Source: Chloroflexota bacterium
GTDB taxonomy: Bacteria; Chloroflexota; Chloroflexia; Chloroheliales; Chloroheliaceae
Assembly: GCA_028287745.1 (NCBI GenBank)
Contig: JAQBPB010000089.1
Span: 1 to 40,903, forward strand
Reading direction: 5' to 3'
Length of the DNA stretch: 40,903 bases
Shown: one piece after another, positions 21,801-30,598 of the stretch
How positions within the stretch are numbered: the stretch's first letter is position 1
Layout: each line of letters starts with the position of its first letter
The notes under the pieces: model-generated
Told to the model about the DNA's origin: nothing
Database searches by the model: none
Seen by the model: only the letters and a program-made list of their open reading frames with translations
Translations under genes and position numbers: made by a program

Positions 21801-23678
21801 GGCTGGCTGAACCTTTTCACCATACCCGGCAAGCTTCAGTTTGAGCTGCCTTACCACTACGCGGTTAGCCTGCGGGAATTGGGCCAGTTCGACCAGTCTC
21901 AAAAAGTGCTGCGCGAACAGCTTCAGAAGCTGGAACAGCTCCCGGTCCAGCCGCTTACCGAACTGGGCACCGCCCTGTTATCGGTCCGGCGCGCGGCCTT
22001 CAACTACGAGTTGGGCCTTTGCCTGATGGAAATTGGCAGCAACCAGGAAGGCCAGCAGCATCTTACCAGGGCGGTTACCGAAGCCCCGGCTACTGCGCTT
22101 TACCGGCTGGGATTGGCTAAAGCTTTACTCAAGAACGGCCAGACCGAACGGGCCATTTTCGAACTCAACCAGGCCCGCGAGCTGGACGCGACGCTGGCCG
22201 AGGTCTACGCCGAACTGGCCGAAATACCGCTGTCCGTCAAGTCCAAAGCGCCCGATAAGACCCTGATGCTGGGCAGCCTGACCCTTTACCTGAAGGCCCT
22301 GGATTACGCGCCAAACAACCAGACTTATCTATACCGGGCGGCCCTGCTGGCCTATCACCTGCGCCACCAGAACCACGCGACCGAGCTTATCCGGCGGCTG
22401 CTCCAACTGGCTCCCAACATGCCCGCCGCCCACCTGCTGCTGGCCTGTAACCTGGAGCGCAGCGGCAACCTGGCGAAGGCCCGGGAAGAAATCGCCCTGG
22501 CCCTGGCTAAAGGCGGCAAGACCCCTGATTACTACGCTGTGGCGGTCCGGTTGGCTCGCCGGGCGAACGCGCTGCAGGAGATGGAGCAACTACTGACCGT
22601 CCTGCGCGGCCAGCCTAACCTGCCGCTGTACCTGCAGGCCGCTATTAAGACCGAAGAAGGCCAACTGGCCCTGGCCCAGGAGAAATACTTCCCGGCCGGT
22701 GAAGCCTACCACGAGGCGATTGACGCCTTCGAGAAATTCACCGCTACCGACGAAGCAATTCCGCTGGAAGAGCTTTACTACGAGAGCGGCGCGGTTACCG
22801 GCGGCAGCGCTTACGGGCAAAGCTTGCTGGCAAACTACAAGGTAGCCTATGCCGGGGTGCTGCGCCACCTCAAACAGCACGATAAGGCTTTGATCGAGCT
22901 GGACGAAGCGCTGGTAATGCAGCCGCAACTGGCCCAGGGCCATATCCTGCGGGGCGACTTGCTGGTCCAGCAGGGCCAGTTGCGCGAGGCCCTGAAATCT
23001 CGCCAGCGGGCGGCCGAACTCGAGCCTACGCCGCTGCGGCTGTATGAGCTGGGCCAGGTCTACCTGAAACTGGACGAGATTGAACCGGCCATTGATGCTC
23101 TCAAGCAGGCTGAAACCAGCAAAGAGATTACCGGTAAGAGCGAATACTGGGCCTCGCTGGGCCTGGCCTATCAGAAGGCGGGCAATCATACCGGGGCGCG
23201 GGCCGCTTACAAGCGCGGGTTGCAGCTTAATCCTAACGATCCCGAGCTGCAGAAAGCCCTGGCCGAGTCTTATCTTACTGCCGGGGAACGCCTGGCGGCT
23301 GTCCAGCACTTGCAGGGCGCGGTGGTAAGCCAGCCCGGTAACCCGGAATACCGCCTTGAACTGGCCCAGCTTTACGAAGATTTAGGCTGGTATCAGGAAG
23401 CCAACAGCGAGTACGAAGAAACGACCAATCTTAACCCGACGGCGCCTAAAGCCTGGCTCCAACGCGGTAAAGCCCTTAACAAGACCGGCCAGTCCGAACA
23501 GGCCCGCTCCTCCCTGGAACAGGCCCTGCGGTTGGACGAAAACCTGGCCGAAGCGCATTACGAAATTGGATTGCTTTACCTGCGGGCTTACCAGGCCAAG
23601 CATGCCCAGACCGACAAGCTGCCGCCTGACCTGAGGGGGATGTTTACCTCTAGCCAGCCGGAAATGGCGGCCCGTTAG
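18891..23678 (+). CDS. NACHT-like NTPase with a very long TPR superhelix
   Basis: This 1595-aa protein starts at ATG 18891, behind AAGGA at 18879-18883. Residues ~85-300 look like a NACHT/STAND P-loop NTPase: Walker A GKTGSGKT at 99-106, a strand LLPVYLQLP, a degenerate Walker B (VVPVVLADN, D200) and a sensor-like RVIISCQHL. About residues 300-545 are helical and unassigned. From ~550 to the end there are roughly 25-30 tetratricopeptide repeats (A..LG..Y...G...EA...Y..A..L.P), forming a long binding solenoid. No signal peptide or transmembrane segment is present, so it is cytoplasmic. STAND proteins of this plan sense a ligand through the repeats and oligomerise on nucleotide binding. The weak Walker B may mean slow hydrolysis. 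It is followed by two TPR genes and a TPR-protease gene. Confidence 0.82.
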   Translation: MADTNKTPGSYNNGLRSKPSAQSLSWLNSYFLAVIRQEDSIADFALSANLKPRLARLEIEAEGDYATQIDRLYAEAPAGGSRLSLADISANNRGNILLGKTGSGKTRQLRDLTLRQSRSSLAQVEQLRAHADATRTAETPLLLPVYLQLPAVAASMAELEKAGNKANLFQAALEAHLSQLAGSPVPPTLLNEVVPVVLADNLELLEPALAPIFLSRFNIWFTSIAPEARVIISCQHLSFMLYHPWFRPEQQWQFHGLCGFDWSEVRPALSGRYSEIELSQLELTGLTGLFVHPALCKLFTSTVSSNQTGLAGLLNSFINGILQSKTETALQLARFSQFLGDEFISATPVNPVQPKGTTNQPQASGYWGSHFTLQAKSQVAASHSQPQVLPKTIETAPAAADPALMAALIEKHPVADWTRLVNPALDRLLAGWYCLQLDPAILPGVLDRVIGESSQQGEGQLNFLKLLYLLTAPEALPALFSGLLGQPPTMERLHKLITVVRVDPAAQDTWHVYLSGLANGSDQTFSRQVLELVAQAGKYEPDGEQPVNLELVGLAEIALELLSQVGPADAALYLELGHAQEQLALLDKALVSYDKANQSSSLPALEGTLGVARLRAEQGSYDEASTTLTGLGQKLVYFQSEIANQLSVIKRKQHEFETSLEYARQAVQLGKRPVYRHNLALALSEKGSRTEAEQELQKLTQDFPNFADGFYDLGRIQSERGASEQALANLRRAVELSSTTARYLYDLGRSLLAQGRLEEACTYLKASVAQGNNQPDYQVALGLVSLKLARLDEARTAFARSIELAGDKLRADQLVYLAAADFASANYNEAQRSLNRALNLEPQRPALLLLSALVAEADNRFDLALAQYRKATVYGDEQSQVPAALRLAWNLGLARDLRLSNRLEEAARHSQAASRLEPGSPESLFEEGQVSLARRNTQEAAVFFGRGVTALGMLESTKEDLTGSLYPSDAGWLNLFTIPGKLQFELPYHYAVSLRELGQFDQSQKVLREQLQKLEQLPVQPLTELGTALLSVRRAAFNYELGLCLMEIGSNQEGQQHLTRAVTEAPATALYRLGLAKALLKNGQTERAIFELNQARELDATLAEVYAELAEIPLSVKSKAPDKTLMLGSLTLYLKALDYAPNNQTYLYRAALLAYHLRHQNHATELIRRLLQLAPNMPAAHLLLACNLERSGNLAKAREEIALALAKGGKTPDYYAVAVRLARRANALQEMEQLLTVLRGQPNLPLYLQAAIKTEEGQLALAQEKYFPAGEAYHEAIDAFEKFTATDEAIPLEELYYESGAVTGGSAYGQSLLANYKVAYAGVLRHLKQHDKALIELDEALVMQPQLAQGHILRGDLLVQQGQLREALKSRQRAAELEPTPLRLYELGQVYLKLDEIEPAIDALKQAETSKEITGKSEYWASLGLAYQKAGNHTGARAAYKRGLQLNPNDPELQKALAESYLTAGERLAAVQHLQGAVVSQPGNPEYRLELAQLYEDLGWYQEANSEYEETTNLNPTAPKAWLQRGKALNKTGQSEQARSSLEQALRLDENLAEAHYEIGLLYLRAYQAKHAQTDKLPPDLRGMFTSSQPEMAAR

Positions 23679-23743
23679 CAGGACCAAGGTGTTATTTTAG
23701 CGTAGGCAAACTTAAAGCAGGATATAAAAAGCGGACAGAACTC

Positions 23744-25804
23744 ATGGCAATTAATCAAAGAAAATCGGTAAAACCGATTGAACCGCCCGTGGTCGAAACC
23801 TGTAATGAACTGGAAGTGGCGCGCGGGCATTTGCGCAAAGCAGCCAGCCTTTCAGGACAGGCCGCCCCCTATCTCTACGCACTGGCCCAGGTTGCCTTTT
23901 TAGCCGGGGATTACGAAGCCAGCGCAGAAGCCTGTGAGAAAAGCCTGCAAGCCGAACCGGGTAACTATGACGCCCTGTTGCTGCTGGCCGAAACTCTCCT
24001 GCGTCTGAAACGCTACGCTGAAACCTGGACTGCCGCGATGCTGGCTATCAAGCTGGATAAACACCGCGAAGATGCCTGGATGCTGGCCGCTCGTTCTGCC
24101 GCCGATGCCGGGGAAGGTGACAAGGCTATTCAGTGCCTTGAACTGTTCCTCAAGGTTAACAAAGACCAACTGGTCGGGCCGTTAGCTTATATCCTGCTGG
24201 CCCGGACCTACCTGGAAACCGGCCAGGCCCAGCTTGCCATGGAGCAGGTCGAGCAGGCCCAGGCCAAGATGCGGGCTTTCTACATCGCGCCGGGGCCGTA
24301 CTTCCTGGCCTTGCGCGGTCAGGTCCTGCGCCACCTCAAACGCCCGGAAGAAGCCCTGGACCAGTACCGCCAGGCTCTCCAGATGACACCCCAGGACCCG
24401 GCCCTGCACAACGAACTGGGCGAAGCCTGGCTGGAACAGGAGAATTTTGCCGAAGCTTTGCGCTCCTTCCGGCAGGCGGTCGAGCTTAATCCCAACAGCG
24501 CCCTCTACCATTATAATGCCGGGGTTGCTGCTCGCCGGGCGGCCGGTTCACAGTCGTCCATGTTCAAGCACGCCGACTCGCTGCCGCAGCAGGCGGTGGA
24601 ACTGCTGCTCCGGGCGACCGACCTTAACTCCGGGATTGCCAAATACTGGTACGAGCTGGCCCTGGCTCACAAGGGGGTCCACAACTACCGGGAAATGAAA
24701 CAGGACCTGCAGGAAGCCCTGGCCAAGTCCAGCGCCCTGACCGACAGCGAGGCCCCGCAGGTTGGCTATATGCGCCTGTACGCCTGGGCCTGCCAGAAGT
24801 TGGGCGACTTCGATGCTGCCCGCGAGACCCTGAAATCAATCCTGTCTATCCTGCCCAACGACCATATCACGCTCAACGAAATGGGTGAGCTTTCATATAA
24901 ACTGGGCAATTACAAAGCGGCCTTCAACTACTTCCGCAAGGCCGAAACTATCGCCAACGACAACCCGCGCTACCTGGCGAACCTGTCCCGGGCGATGGTT
25001 AAACTGGACCGGCCGGAAGAAGCCCGCGAACTGGTCGAAGAAGCCGCCCGGATTGATACCAACGATTACTACGTCCAGTTCCAGCTTGGCGCGGTGCTTT
25101 TGGACAACGGCCAGCCGGACCAGGCCCTGGAACACCTGCGCGAAGCGGCCGGTCAGGAACCTGACAACGCCGAGTTCCGCTACTACCTGGGCCGGGCCTA
25201 TCTCCAGACCGGCCATGTGGGCGAGGCCATCCACCACTACCACGAAGCGGTCAACGGCGCGCCTCTCAAGCACCAGTGGCAGGCCGAACTTGGCGAAATC
25301 TACCTGCGGGAACATTCCTACCTGCCCGCCCTGGAACACTTGCGGCTGGCGGCCCAGCTTGAACCGAATGAGCCGGTCTACCGCTACAACCTGTCGATTG
25401 CCCTGGCTTCCAACGGCGACCTGCAGGCAGCCCTCTACACTTTAAAGGAAGCCCTGCACATCTTCGGTGATAACGCCGGGGCGGAATGGTACTTCCTGGA
25501 AGGCAAACTGCTGTTCGAAAATGGCCGGATGGACGAGGCTCTGGAAGCTTTTGTCCGGGCCAACCATATGGAGCCGCACAACGCCGACTACAAGGTGGAC
25601 CTGGCAAAGACGCTCCGCCTCAAAGGCGCCCCGGTCGAAAAAGTCCGGCCGCTGCTGGACGAAGCGCTCCGGGAAGACCCGGATAGCTTGCGGGCTTACG
25701 AGGAATTGGCCTACACCCTGGAACAGAGTAACCAGGATGAAGCAGCCGTCCAGACCCTCGAAGAACGCATCAACGAAGTTCTGGAAAAGGTCGCCGTTAA
25801 TTAA
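23744..25804 (+). CDS. TPR protein, second in the NACHT-protease operon
   Basis: This 686-aa protein is built almost wholly of TPRs, about 15-18, with good consensus (for example ALHNELGEAWLEQENFAEALRS and YYLGRAYLQTGHVGEAIHHY). A short basic N-terminal tail lies before the first repeat. There is no enzymatic domain, signal peptide or membrane helix. It begins 65 bp after the NACHT-like gene. Its repeats resemble those of the NACHT protein in style (EEAL..YR.AL.L.P), suggesting a common origin by duplication. A scaffold or adaptor role between sensor and protease is the simplest reading, but this rests on context only. Confidence 0.85.
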   Translation: MAINQRKSVKPIEPPVVETCNELEVARGHLRKAASLSGQAAPYLYALAQVAFLAGDYEASAEACEKSLQAEPGNYDALLLLAETLLRLKRYAETWTAAMLAIKLDKHREDAWMLAARSAADAGEGDKAIQCLELFLKVNKDQLVGPLAYILLARTYLETGQAQLAMEQVEQAQAKMRAFYIAPGPYFLALRGQVLRHLKRPEEALDQYRQALQMTPQDPALHNELGEAWLEQENFAEALRSFRQAVELNPNSALYHYNAGVAARRAAGSQSSMFKHADSLPQQAVELLLRATDLNSGIAKYWYELALAHKGVHNYREMKQDLQEALAKSSALTDSEAPQVGYMRLYAWACQKLGDFDAARETLKSILSILPNDHITLNEMGELSYKLGNYKAAFNYFRKAETIANDNPRYLANLSRAMVKLDRPEEARELVEEAARIDTNDYYVQFQLGAVLLDNGQPDQALEHLREAAGQEPDNAEFRYYLGRAYLQTGHVGEAIHHYHEAVNGAPLKHQWQAELGEIYLREHSYLPALEHLRLAAQLEPNEPVYRYNLSIALASNGDLQAALYTLKEALHIFGDNAGAEWYFLEGKLLFENGRMDEALEAFVRANHMEPHNADYKVDLAKTLRLKGAPVEKVRPLLDEALREDPDSLRAYEELAYTLEQSNQDEAAVQTLEERINEVLEKVAVN

Positions 25805-25817
25805 GTCTATTGTTTTA

Positions 25818-25867
25818 AGAGAGATGTACTACAATCGATTTCCGACTTAATTGGATTACATCTCTCT
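25818..25867 (+). other. long hairpin between the second and third operon genes
   Basis: AGAGAGATGTA (25818-25828) pairs perfectly with TACATCTCTCT (25857-25867) across a 28-nt loop, with further T/A pairing outside after a one-base bulge. There is no T-run, so it is not a classical terminator; an RNA processing or stability element is possible. Confidence 0.6.
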
Positions 25868-25986
25868 AAAATTTCTGGAATAAAGCCGCTGCCGCTCAAC
25901 AGGGGCTTATCGAGTCAACAATTCCCTGAGGGGGTTTCTCGCCCGCCGGGCCTGGCCTGGTGTCGTCAAAGCACGAGGAGTACGCA

Positions 25987-26745
25987 ATGTTTGATTACGC
26001 GCATCTGACTAAAAGTTATAAAGCGGATAACAGCACGAATGACCGGGCCGGGTTTGGCTGGTGGAACAGCGACCAGACGCCTGCCGGGGCCACTTCGCAT
26101 TACAGCCCTGATTTTCTTAAAGGTTACTTGCTGCATTATTGCCGCCTGTGTGAAAGGACCAACCGCCAGGGAACTATCCCGGTCTTGCACGCCCTGCTGG
26201 ATATTGAACCCGAAAACGGCGAAGTTCATTTTATGCTGGCCCGCCAGTATGAGATGGCCGGTGACCCGGAAGCGGCCATGCCCTGCTTCGAGCGGGCGGC
26301 GGCCCTCTGCCCGGAAAAACCCGAATATACCCTGGCGGCAGTCCGGGCGGCCGGGTACCTGGGCGACCGCATCAAAGCTATGTCGCTGGTCAACAGTGTA
26401 ATCTCGGCCTACCCGATTATGGCCGAAGCCTGGTACGAACGGGCCATTATTTATGAAACAGACGAGAACTGGAACCGGGCTTTGCAGGACTTCGACCGCT
26501 GCCACCGCCTGGAACCCAACAATACCGATTACCTGTGCGATATTGCCCGCATGTACCGGATGCTCAAGCTGCTCAAGCTGGCGCGCCAGTTTGCCGAAAG
26601 AGCTTTGCGGATTGATCCGAAATGCGCCCGGGCCCACGCTGAATTGCGCGAGATTCCTTTTCGGAACCATATAATGGGTATGATGTTCCGTAACGAAGAA
26701 CTCGACGGCTCTGACCAGACGAGGACCGGTCAGAGGCAGCCCTAA
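25987..26745 (+). CDS. short TPR protein, third in the operon
   Basis: This 252-aa protein has an N-terminal ~60-residue region of its own (aromatic and Gly-rich, FGWWNSDQTPAG) followed by about five TPRs (residues ~65-235). It ends in a polar tail. ATG 25987 is preferred to an upstream GTG at 25960 because GAGGAG at 25975-25980 is six bases before it. Two Cys residues sit close together in 'YCRLCER'. The protein has no catalytic signature. It lies 94 bp before the TPR-protease gene, with a hairpin between. The function is unknown, and a role as adaptor to the protease is inferred from position. Confidence 0.82.
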   Translation: MFDYAHLTKSYKADNSTNDRAGFGWWNSDQTPAGATSHYSPDFLKGYLLHYCRLCERTNRQGTIPVLHALLDIEPENGEVHFMLARQYEMAGDPEAAMPCFERAAALCPEKPEYTLAAVRAAGYLGDRIKAMSLVNSVISAYPIMAEAWYERAIIYETDENWNRALQDFDRCHRLEPNNTDYLCDIARMYRMLKLLKLARQFAERALRIDPKCARAHAELREIPFRNHIMGMMFRNEELDGSDQTRTGQRQP

Positions 26746-26766
26746 ATCTTTGTCCGCCTTTTGTGA

Positions 26767-26793
26767 AGGCCCGGCTTACCTCCGGCCGGGCCT
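26767..26793 (+). other. GC-rich hairpin just before the protease gene
   Basis: AGGCCCGGC (26767-26775) pairs perfectly with GCCGGGCCT (26785-26793). It is not followed by a T-run. It may lower or pause expression of the protease gene relative to the TPR genes upstream. Confidence 0.55.
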
Positions 26794-26839
26794 GAAATTG
26801 GGACTTCTACCATCAAGATGACTGGAATCGGTTAATTAC

Positions 26840-29800
26840 ATGGCAAAAATCCAGAGCAGCAAAAACACCTTAGATACTACTCTCTTTGATGGCATTACAA
26901 TGGTAAGCGTCCTGCTGCGTACGGGATACCATACCGAGGCAGCCAGTCTTGCCAGCCAGCTATTGGTCCATTTTCCGCAGGCTCTGCCGCTGCACATCGG
27001 GGCGGGCCGCGCGCTTATGGCGTCTACCGGCCAGGGCGTGAGTACCCAGCGAGCCCTGGGCCACTTGCGGCGCGTGCTTGACTCGGACCCGGAAAACTGG
27101 CGTATCCGGCTGGAAACGGTCCTGCTCTATTTGCGCGGCGATAGAGCCCAGCGCCAGCGGGCCGGTGAGGAACTCTGGATAGCGGTCCAATCGGCCCCGG
27201 ATAACCCCTGGCTGCGCGAGATGATCGACAGGCTGCCCGACCAGAGCATTTTCAAACGGACCCAGAAATGGAACTCCAGTGTAGCGCGGGGCTTTAATGT
27301 CAATTCGCTTAACGTAACCACCGAACAGCAAAACCAGGATGAAGGCGGGGTCGCCCGGCTCTATTTACGCCGTAAAATGCCCTGGATGGCGGTCGAATAT
27401 TTCGAAAAAGCCGCTCGCCGCCTGCCGGAAAACGTCAGCGCCAGCCGGATTGACCTCCGCAGCGGCCTTTTGCTGGCCCTCTGGCAAAACGGCGAGGCCA
27501 AACGGGCCAGTGCCCTGGCCAGCGATATGCTCCTGGACCAACCGCAGCTCATCCTGCCCCGCCTGATATTGACCGCTCACCTGGCAAGTGCCGCCCTGAA
27601 AAATCATCCCGAAGCGTTAAAACGCCTGATTGAGCCGGTCTGGAAGCTGGACCCCTTTTTGGTGCGGGCTTCCGAAATCGCCTATAGCGCCGGGGTAGAC
27701 TTGCCGCCTTCGCTCTGGCCGCGCCCGGTCCAGGGTTCGAACCTGCTGGGCGAGGGTAGGGGGGCGAGCAACTGGCAGAACCTGCCTTCGACCACGCTGG
27801 AACAGATTAGCTTGAAGCTGGGCGATATTGACCAGGACTGGCTGAATGACCTGCTGGAAGCCAGCCACAAGCAAGAGGTTGAGGCGGTGGCCCGGGGCGG
27901 AATGCAGCGGATGTGGCACCCCCATAGCGAAGTGAGCTTTAGCCTTTCCGAACTGGACGGTTTGCTGGTAGACGTTACTCCGGCGGCTATGGCCGATGCC
28001 CTATCCGGTTCCAGCCATTTGCCGGATACCGAACTGATTATGCCCAAAGGGCGGCCCTTCAGTCCGAGCGGCCCGCCGGATACCGAACTGGAAGGCATCG
28101 CCCAGAGTATCGCGGCGGTTGAAAACCTGCTGTACGGCACCGGACGTCCCAAAAGGCCCCGCGCTAACAGCAAGGCTCGCCGTCCCCAGGCCGGTTCCTA
28201 CAAACGTAAGCCGGGACGCCGCGTGCGCAAAGGCGGCGAAGATATCGAGCTTGAGTCGCCCGAAAACGAGACAAACGAGGGTTTCCGCGAGGGCGTGTCG
28301 CTGGAATCTTATATCCCGGCCCCTACTCGCCTGCCGCAGGCTAACGCCGACGAAGACCGCAACTGGGCGGTCCGCCAGGCGACAGCCCTGATTGTCAGTA
28401 GCGAACAGGCCCTGACCTCCAAGTACGGTGCCGATGGTTTCAATCGGGTCCACGTGCTGCTGCAACAACTGCTGGAAGTTATGCGCGAACACGGCTCGGA
28501 CGCCCGGCTGTTATTAGTAGATAGTACCGAAGCGCTCCGGCGTAACGGTTTCACCAAACTGGACCCGGTCCATGCCGACAACCCGGAGCAAATCCGCGAC
28601 CTGATCAATACCGCTTTGCCGGGGGAAGTCCTCGACACCTCCGGCAGCTACCCGAATACGGTCTTTATTATCGGCGGGCCGGACATCATTCCTTTCTGGA
28701 AGCTGCCTAACCCCAGCTTTGACTCGGATAAGGAAGTTTTATCCGATAATCCCTACGGTTCCCGCGACCAGACCTACCTGCTGCCGGAGCGGATTGTGGG
28801 CCGCCTGCCTGACGACGGGAGTTCGGACGGGGCGCCGGATATCAATTTCCTGTTGTCCCGCCTGAACGAAGTTATCCAGCGCCAGCGCGCCCGCAACCTG
28901 CCGCACAGCGGTATCTCGAATTTCCCCATGCGCATCTTCGAGTCGATTATGCCGCAAAGCATGCGCTTTAGAGCGGGTGCGGCGGATGGTATCCAGTTCG
29001 AACAGGAATGGCTGCGTTCGACCCTGGCCAGCGGGGAAGTGTTTTTAGACAAATCGCACGCGGTCCAGTTGGCTCCCTTCTTCTACAGCGCCGAAGCCTG
29101 GAAACTGAGTACCGAAACCCTGCGTACCTGTATGAGCGGCAATTCAAATATTGTCTTTTCACCGCCGACCCGCTCCGAAAACTTTGATGCCAGCTGGTTG
29201 CAAAAGCCCCGGCTGCTACATTTTAACCTGCACGGCTTCCGCGACACCGGCAACTGGTACGGCCAGAGCAGCTACAGTAAGATTGTCGCCAACCCGACGC
29301 TCTCCTCGCTCCCGATGGCTTTCACCCCGGCCCAGGCCTCCCAGGTGCGGTCGCCCGGCACGGTGGTCTTTTCCGAAGCCTGTTACGGCGGCTATCTGCC
29401 CGGTAAAGGGGTAAACGAAAGCGTCGCGCTCAGTTTCCTGGAAAAAGGTACGGCGGCTTTTGTCGGTTCTACCGCGATCAGTTACGGCAGTGCCGGGCCG
29501 GAGCTATGCTGCGCCGGGCATCTTTCGTACTATTTCTGGAAAGAGATTCTGAAAAACGGCAGTTCGTTCGGCCGGGCGCTCCAGGCGGCCAAGTTAAATT
29601 ACGCCCGCGAACGCCTGGCGGTCGGCCACAACCTGAGCGGTGATGATGCCAAGACGTTGCTTGAATTTATCCTGCTGGGCGACCCGACCATCGGCTTACG
29701 GTCGGTCAGTCCCCACTACTTTACCCCGGCGACGGATATGCTGGGTGTGGGCGGCCAGTTGACCGGTGGTCTGCAAAAAGGCGGCCTTTTCCGTAACGGC

Positions 29801-30289
29801 CAGACTTTCGAGCAGGAGTGGGAAGAAGACCGCAAGCTGCGCGGCGTTACCAAAGGGTTGTGGGGCCGTTTCGCCCAGCCAAAAGAACAGTACAAGTCGG
29901 TGCCTTACGAGAATCTACCCGACGAACTGACCGACAAGGTAGAAAAAATCCTGGAGTGGCTCTTGCCCGACTCGCCCGCGCCTGATGGTAAATACCTGCA
30001 AGCCCTGGTGGATATGGGTGCGGGTTACCAGGACAGCCGCCGGACCGAGAAGAAATATAAATTCCTGCGGCACCAGAAAGGCGGCGATCCCTCGCCGGAA
30101 GCCGGAAATGGGGCCGCCGGTCCCTTTGAGGGCGTCTTTGGCAACGAGGAAGGTCAGGCCCAGGTGGTGCTTTCCGGCCACCGCACCATCCAGACCGATG
30201 ACGGCCGCGAGTACGACCAGACTTTCCATTTAAATACCGATATTACCGGCTCAGAGATTATTGTTAGCCTTTCGCGTGGTAAGGGTTAG
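26840..30289 (+). CDS. TPR protein fused to a C25 (gingipain-like, caspase-clan) cysteine peptidase
   Basis: This 1149-aa protein has a helical TPR-like N-terminal half (~10-340). A strongly basic linker (~434-465, many Arg/Lys) follows, then a C25-type peptidase (~510-965). The catalytic His is H798 in LLHFNLHGFRDTG and the catalytic Cys is C848 in VVFSEACYGGYL, 50 residues apart as is usual in clan CD. Supporting motifs are VFIIGGPDIIPF, AAFVGSTAISYG and LLEFILLGDPTI. The C-terminal ~180 residues are unassigned. Known gingipains are secreted, but no signal peptide is visible here, so a cytoplasmic role alongside the NACHT-TPR protein is likely. The layout recalls TPR-CHAT proteases. The linker could be an Arg/Lys self-cleavage site. 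Confidence 0.85.
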   Translation: MAKIQSSKNTLDTTLFDGITMVSVLLRTGYHTEAASLASQLLVHFPQALPLHIGAGRALMASTGQGVSTQRALGHLRRVLDSDPENWRIRLETVLLYLRGDRAQRQRAGEELWIAVQSAPDNPWLREMIDRLPDQSIFKRTQKWNSSVARGFNVNSLNVTTEQQNQDEGGVARLYLRRKMPWMAVEYFEKAARRLPENVSASRIDLRSGLLLALWQNGEAKRASALASDMLLDQPQLILPRLILTAHLASAALKNHPEALKRLIEPVWKLDPFLVRASEIAYSAGVDLPPSLWPRPVQGSNLLGEGRGASNWQNLPSTTLEQISLKLGDIDQDWLNDLLEASHKQEVEAVARGGMQRMWHPHSEVSFSLSELDGLLVDVTPAAMADALSGSSHLPDTELIMPKGRPFSPSGPPDTELEGIAQSIAAVENLLYGTGRPKRPRANSKARRPQAGSYKRKPGRRVRKGGEDIELESPENETNEGFREGVSLESYIPAPTRLPQANADEDRNWAVRQATALIVSSEQALTSKYGADGFNRVHVLLQQLLEVMREHGSDARLLLVDSTEALRRNGFTKLDPVHADNPEQIRDLINTALPGEVLDTSGSYPNTVFIIGGPDIIPFWKLPNPSFDSDKEVLSDNPYGSRDQTYLLPERIVGRLPDDGSSDGAPDINFLLSRLNEVIQRQRARNLPHSGISNFPMRIFESIMPQSMRFRAGAADGIQFEQEWLRSTLASGEVFLDKSHAVQLAPFFYSAEAWKLSTETLRTCMSGNSNIVFSPPTRSENFDASWLQKPRLLHFNLHGFRDTGNWYGQSSYSKIVANPTLSSLPMAFTPAQASQVRSPGTVVFSEACYGGYLPGKGVNESVALSFLEKGTAAFVGSTAISYGSAGPELCCAGHLSYYFWKEILKNGSSFGRALQAAKLNYARERLAVGHNLSGDDAKTLLEFILLGDPTIGLRSVSPHYFTPATDMLGVGGQLTGGLQKGGLFRNGQTFEQEWEEDRKLRGVTKGLWGRFAQPKEQYKSVPYENLPDELTDKVEKILEWLLPDSPAPDGKYLQALVDMGAGYQDSRRTEKKYKFLRHQKGGDPSPEAGNGAAGPFEGVFGNEEGQAQVVLSGHRTIQTDDGREYDQTFHLNTDITGSEIIVSLSRGKG

Positions 30290-30342
30290 AGGTCAGAAGC
30301 CAGAAGTCAGAAGTCAGAGGTTAGTTAGAGGTCAGAAGTCAG
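30288..30342 (+). repeat. tandem heptamer array (AGARGTC type)
   Basis: Starting at the stop codon of the protease gene, 7-bp units follow in register: AGAGGTC, AGAAGCC, AGAAGTC twice, AGAGGTT, a 4-bp partial, then AGAGGTC and AGAAGTC. The reverse-complement form appears at 30441-30461. Confidence 0.8.
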
Positions 30343-30440
30343 TAAGTTAAGATTTCTTTTTGAGAATAGCGAAGGCTGGCAAGTTAGAAATAAAGCTTAT
30401 ACATAGAAATAAAACATCAGGTACTATCGGCTAAAAATCA

Positions 30441-30461
30441 CTGACCTCTGACCTCTGACTA
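30441..30461 (-). repeat. inverted heptamer array facing the one at 30288
   Basis: Three 7-bp units, CTGACCT twice then CTGACTA, are the reverse complement of the AGAGGTCAG pattern. The two arrays could pair into a long imperfect hairpin around ~100 nt and end the upstream transcript. The remaining intergenic sequence up to 30598 shows no gene. Confidence 0.7.
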
Positions 30462-30598
30462 CTGTCCTCAAACCACTATCAATCAAAATTATATTATCCA
30501 GCCCTGCGTCCTGTCTTAATTGAAAAAGTGCCTTTTCCCGGAGGTTTCATTACCCTTTATTAAACTCGTCCCTGGCGCAGAAAGAAAGAATTTACCAA

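Noticed and set aside
22590..23309. 239-aa minus-strand open frame inside the NACHT-TPR gene, and similar long frames antisense to the other TPR genes
   Set aside because: They mirror the strongly periodic, GC-rich TPR coding sequence; codon bias, ribosome sites and domain matches all support the plus strand.
26840..30289. C25 protein as an ordinary secreted gingipain
   Set aside because: There is no signal peptide or secretion C-terminal domain, and the N-terminal half is TPR-like, which fits a cytoplasmic protein.
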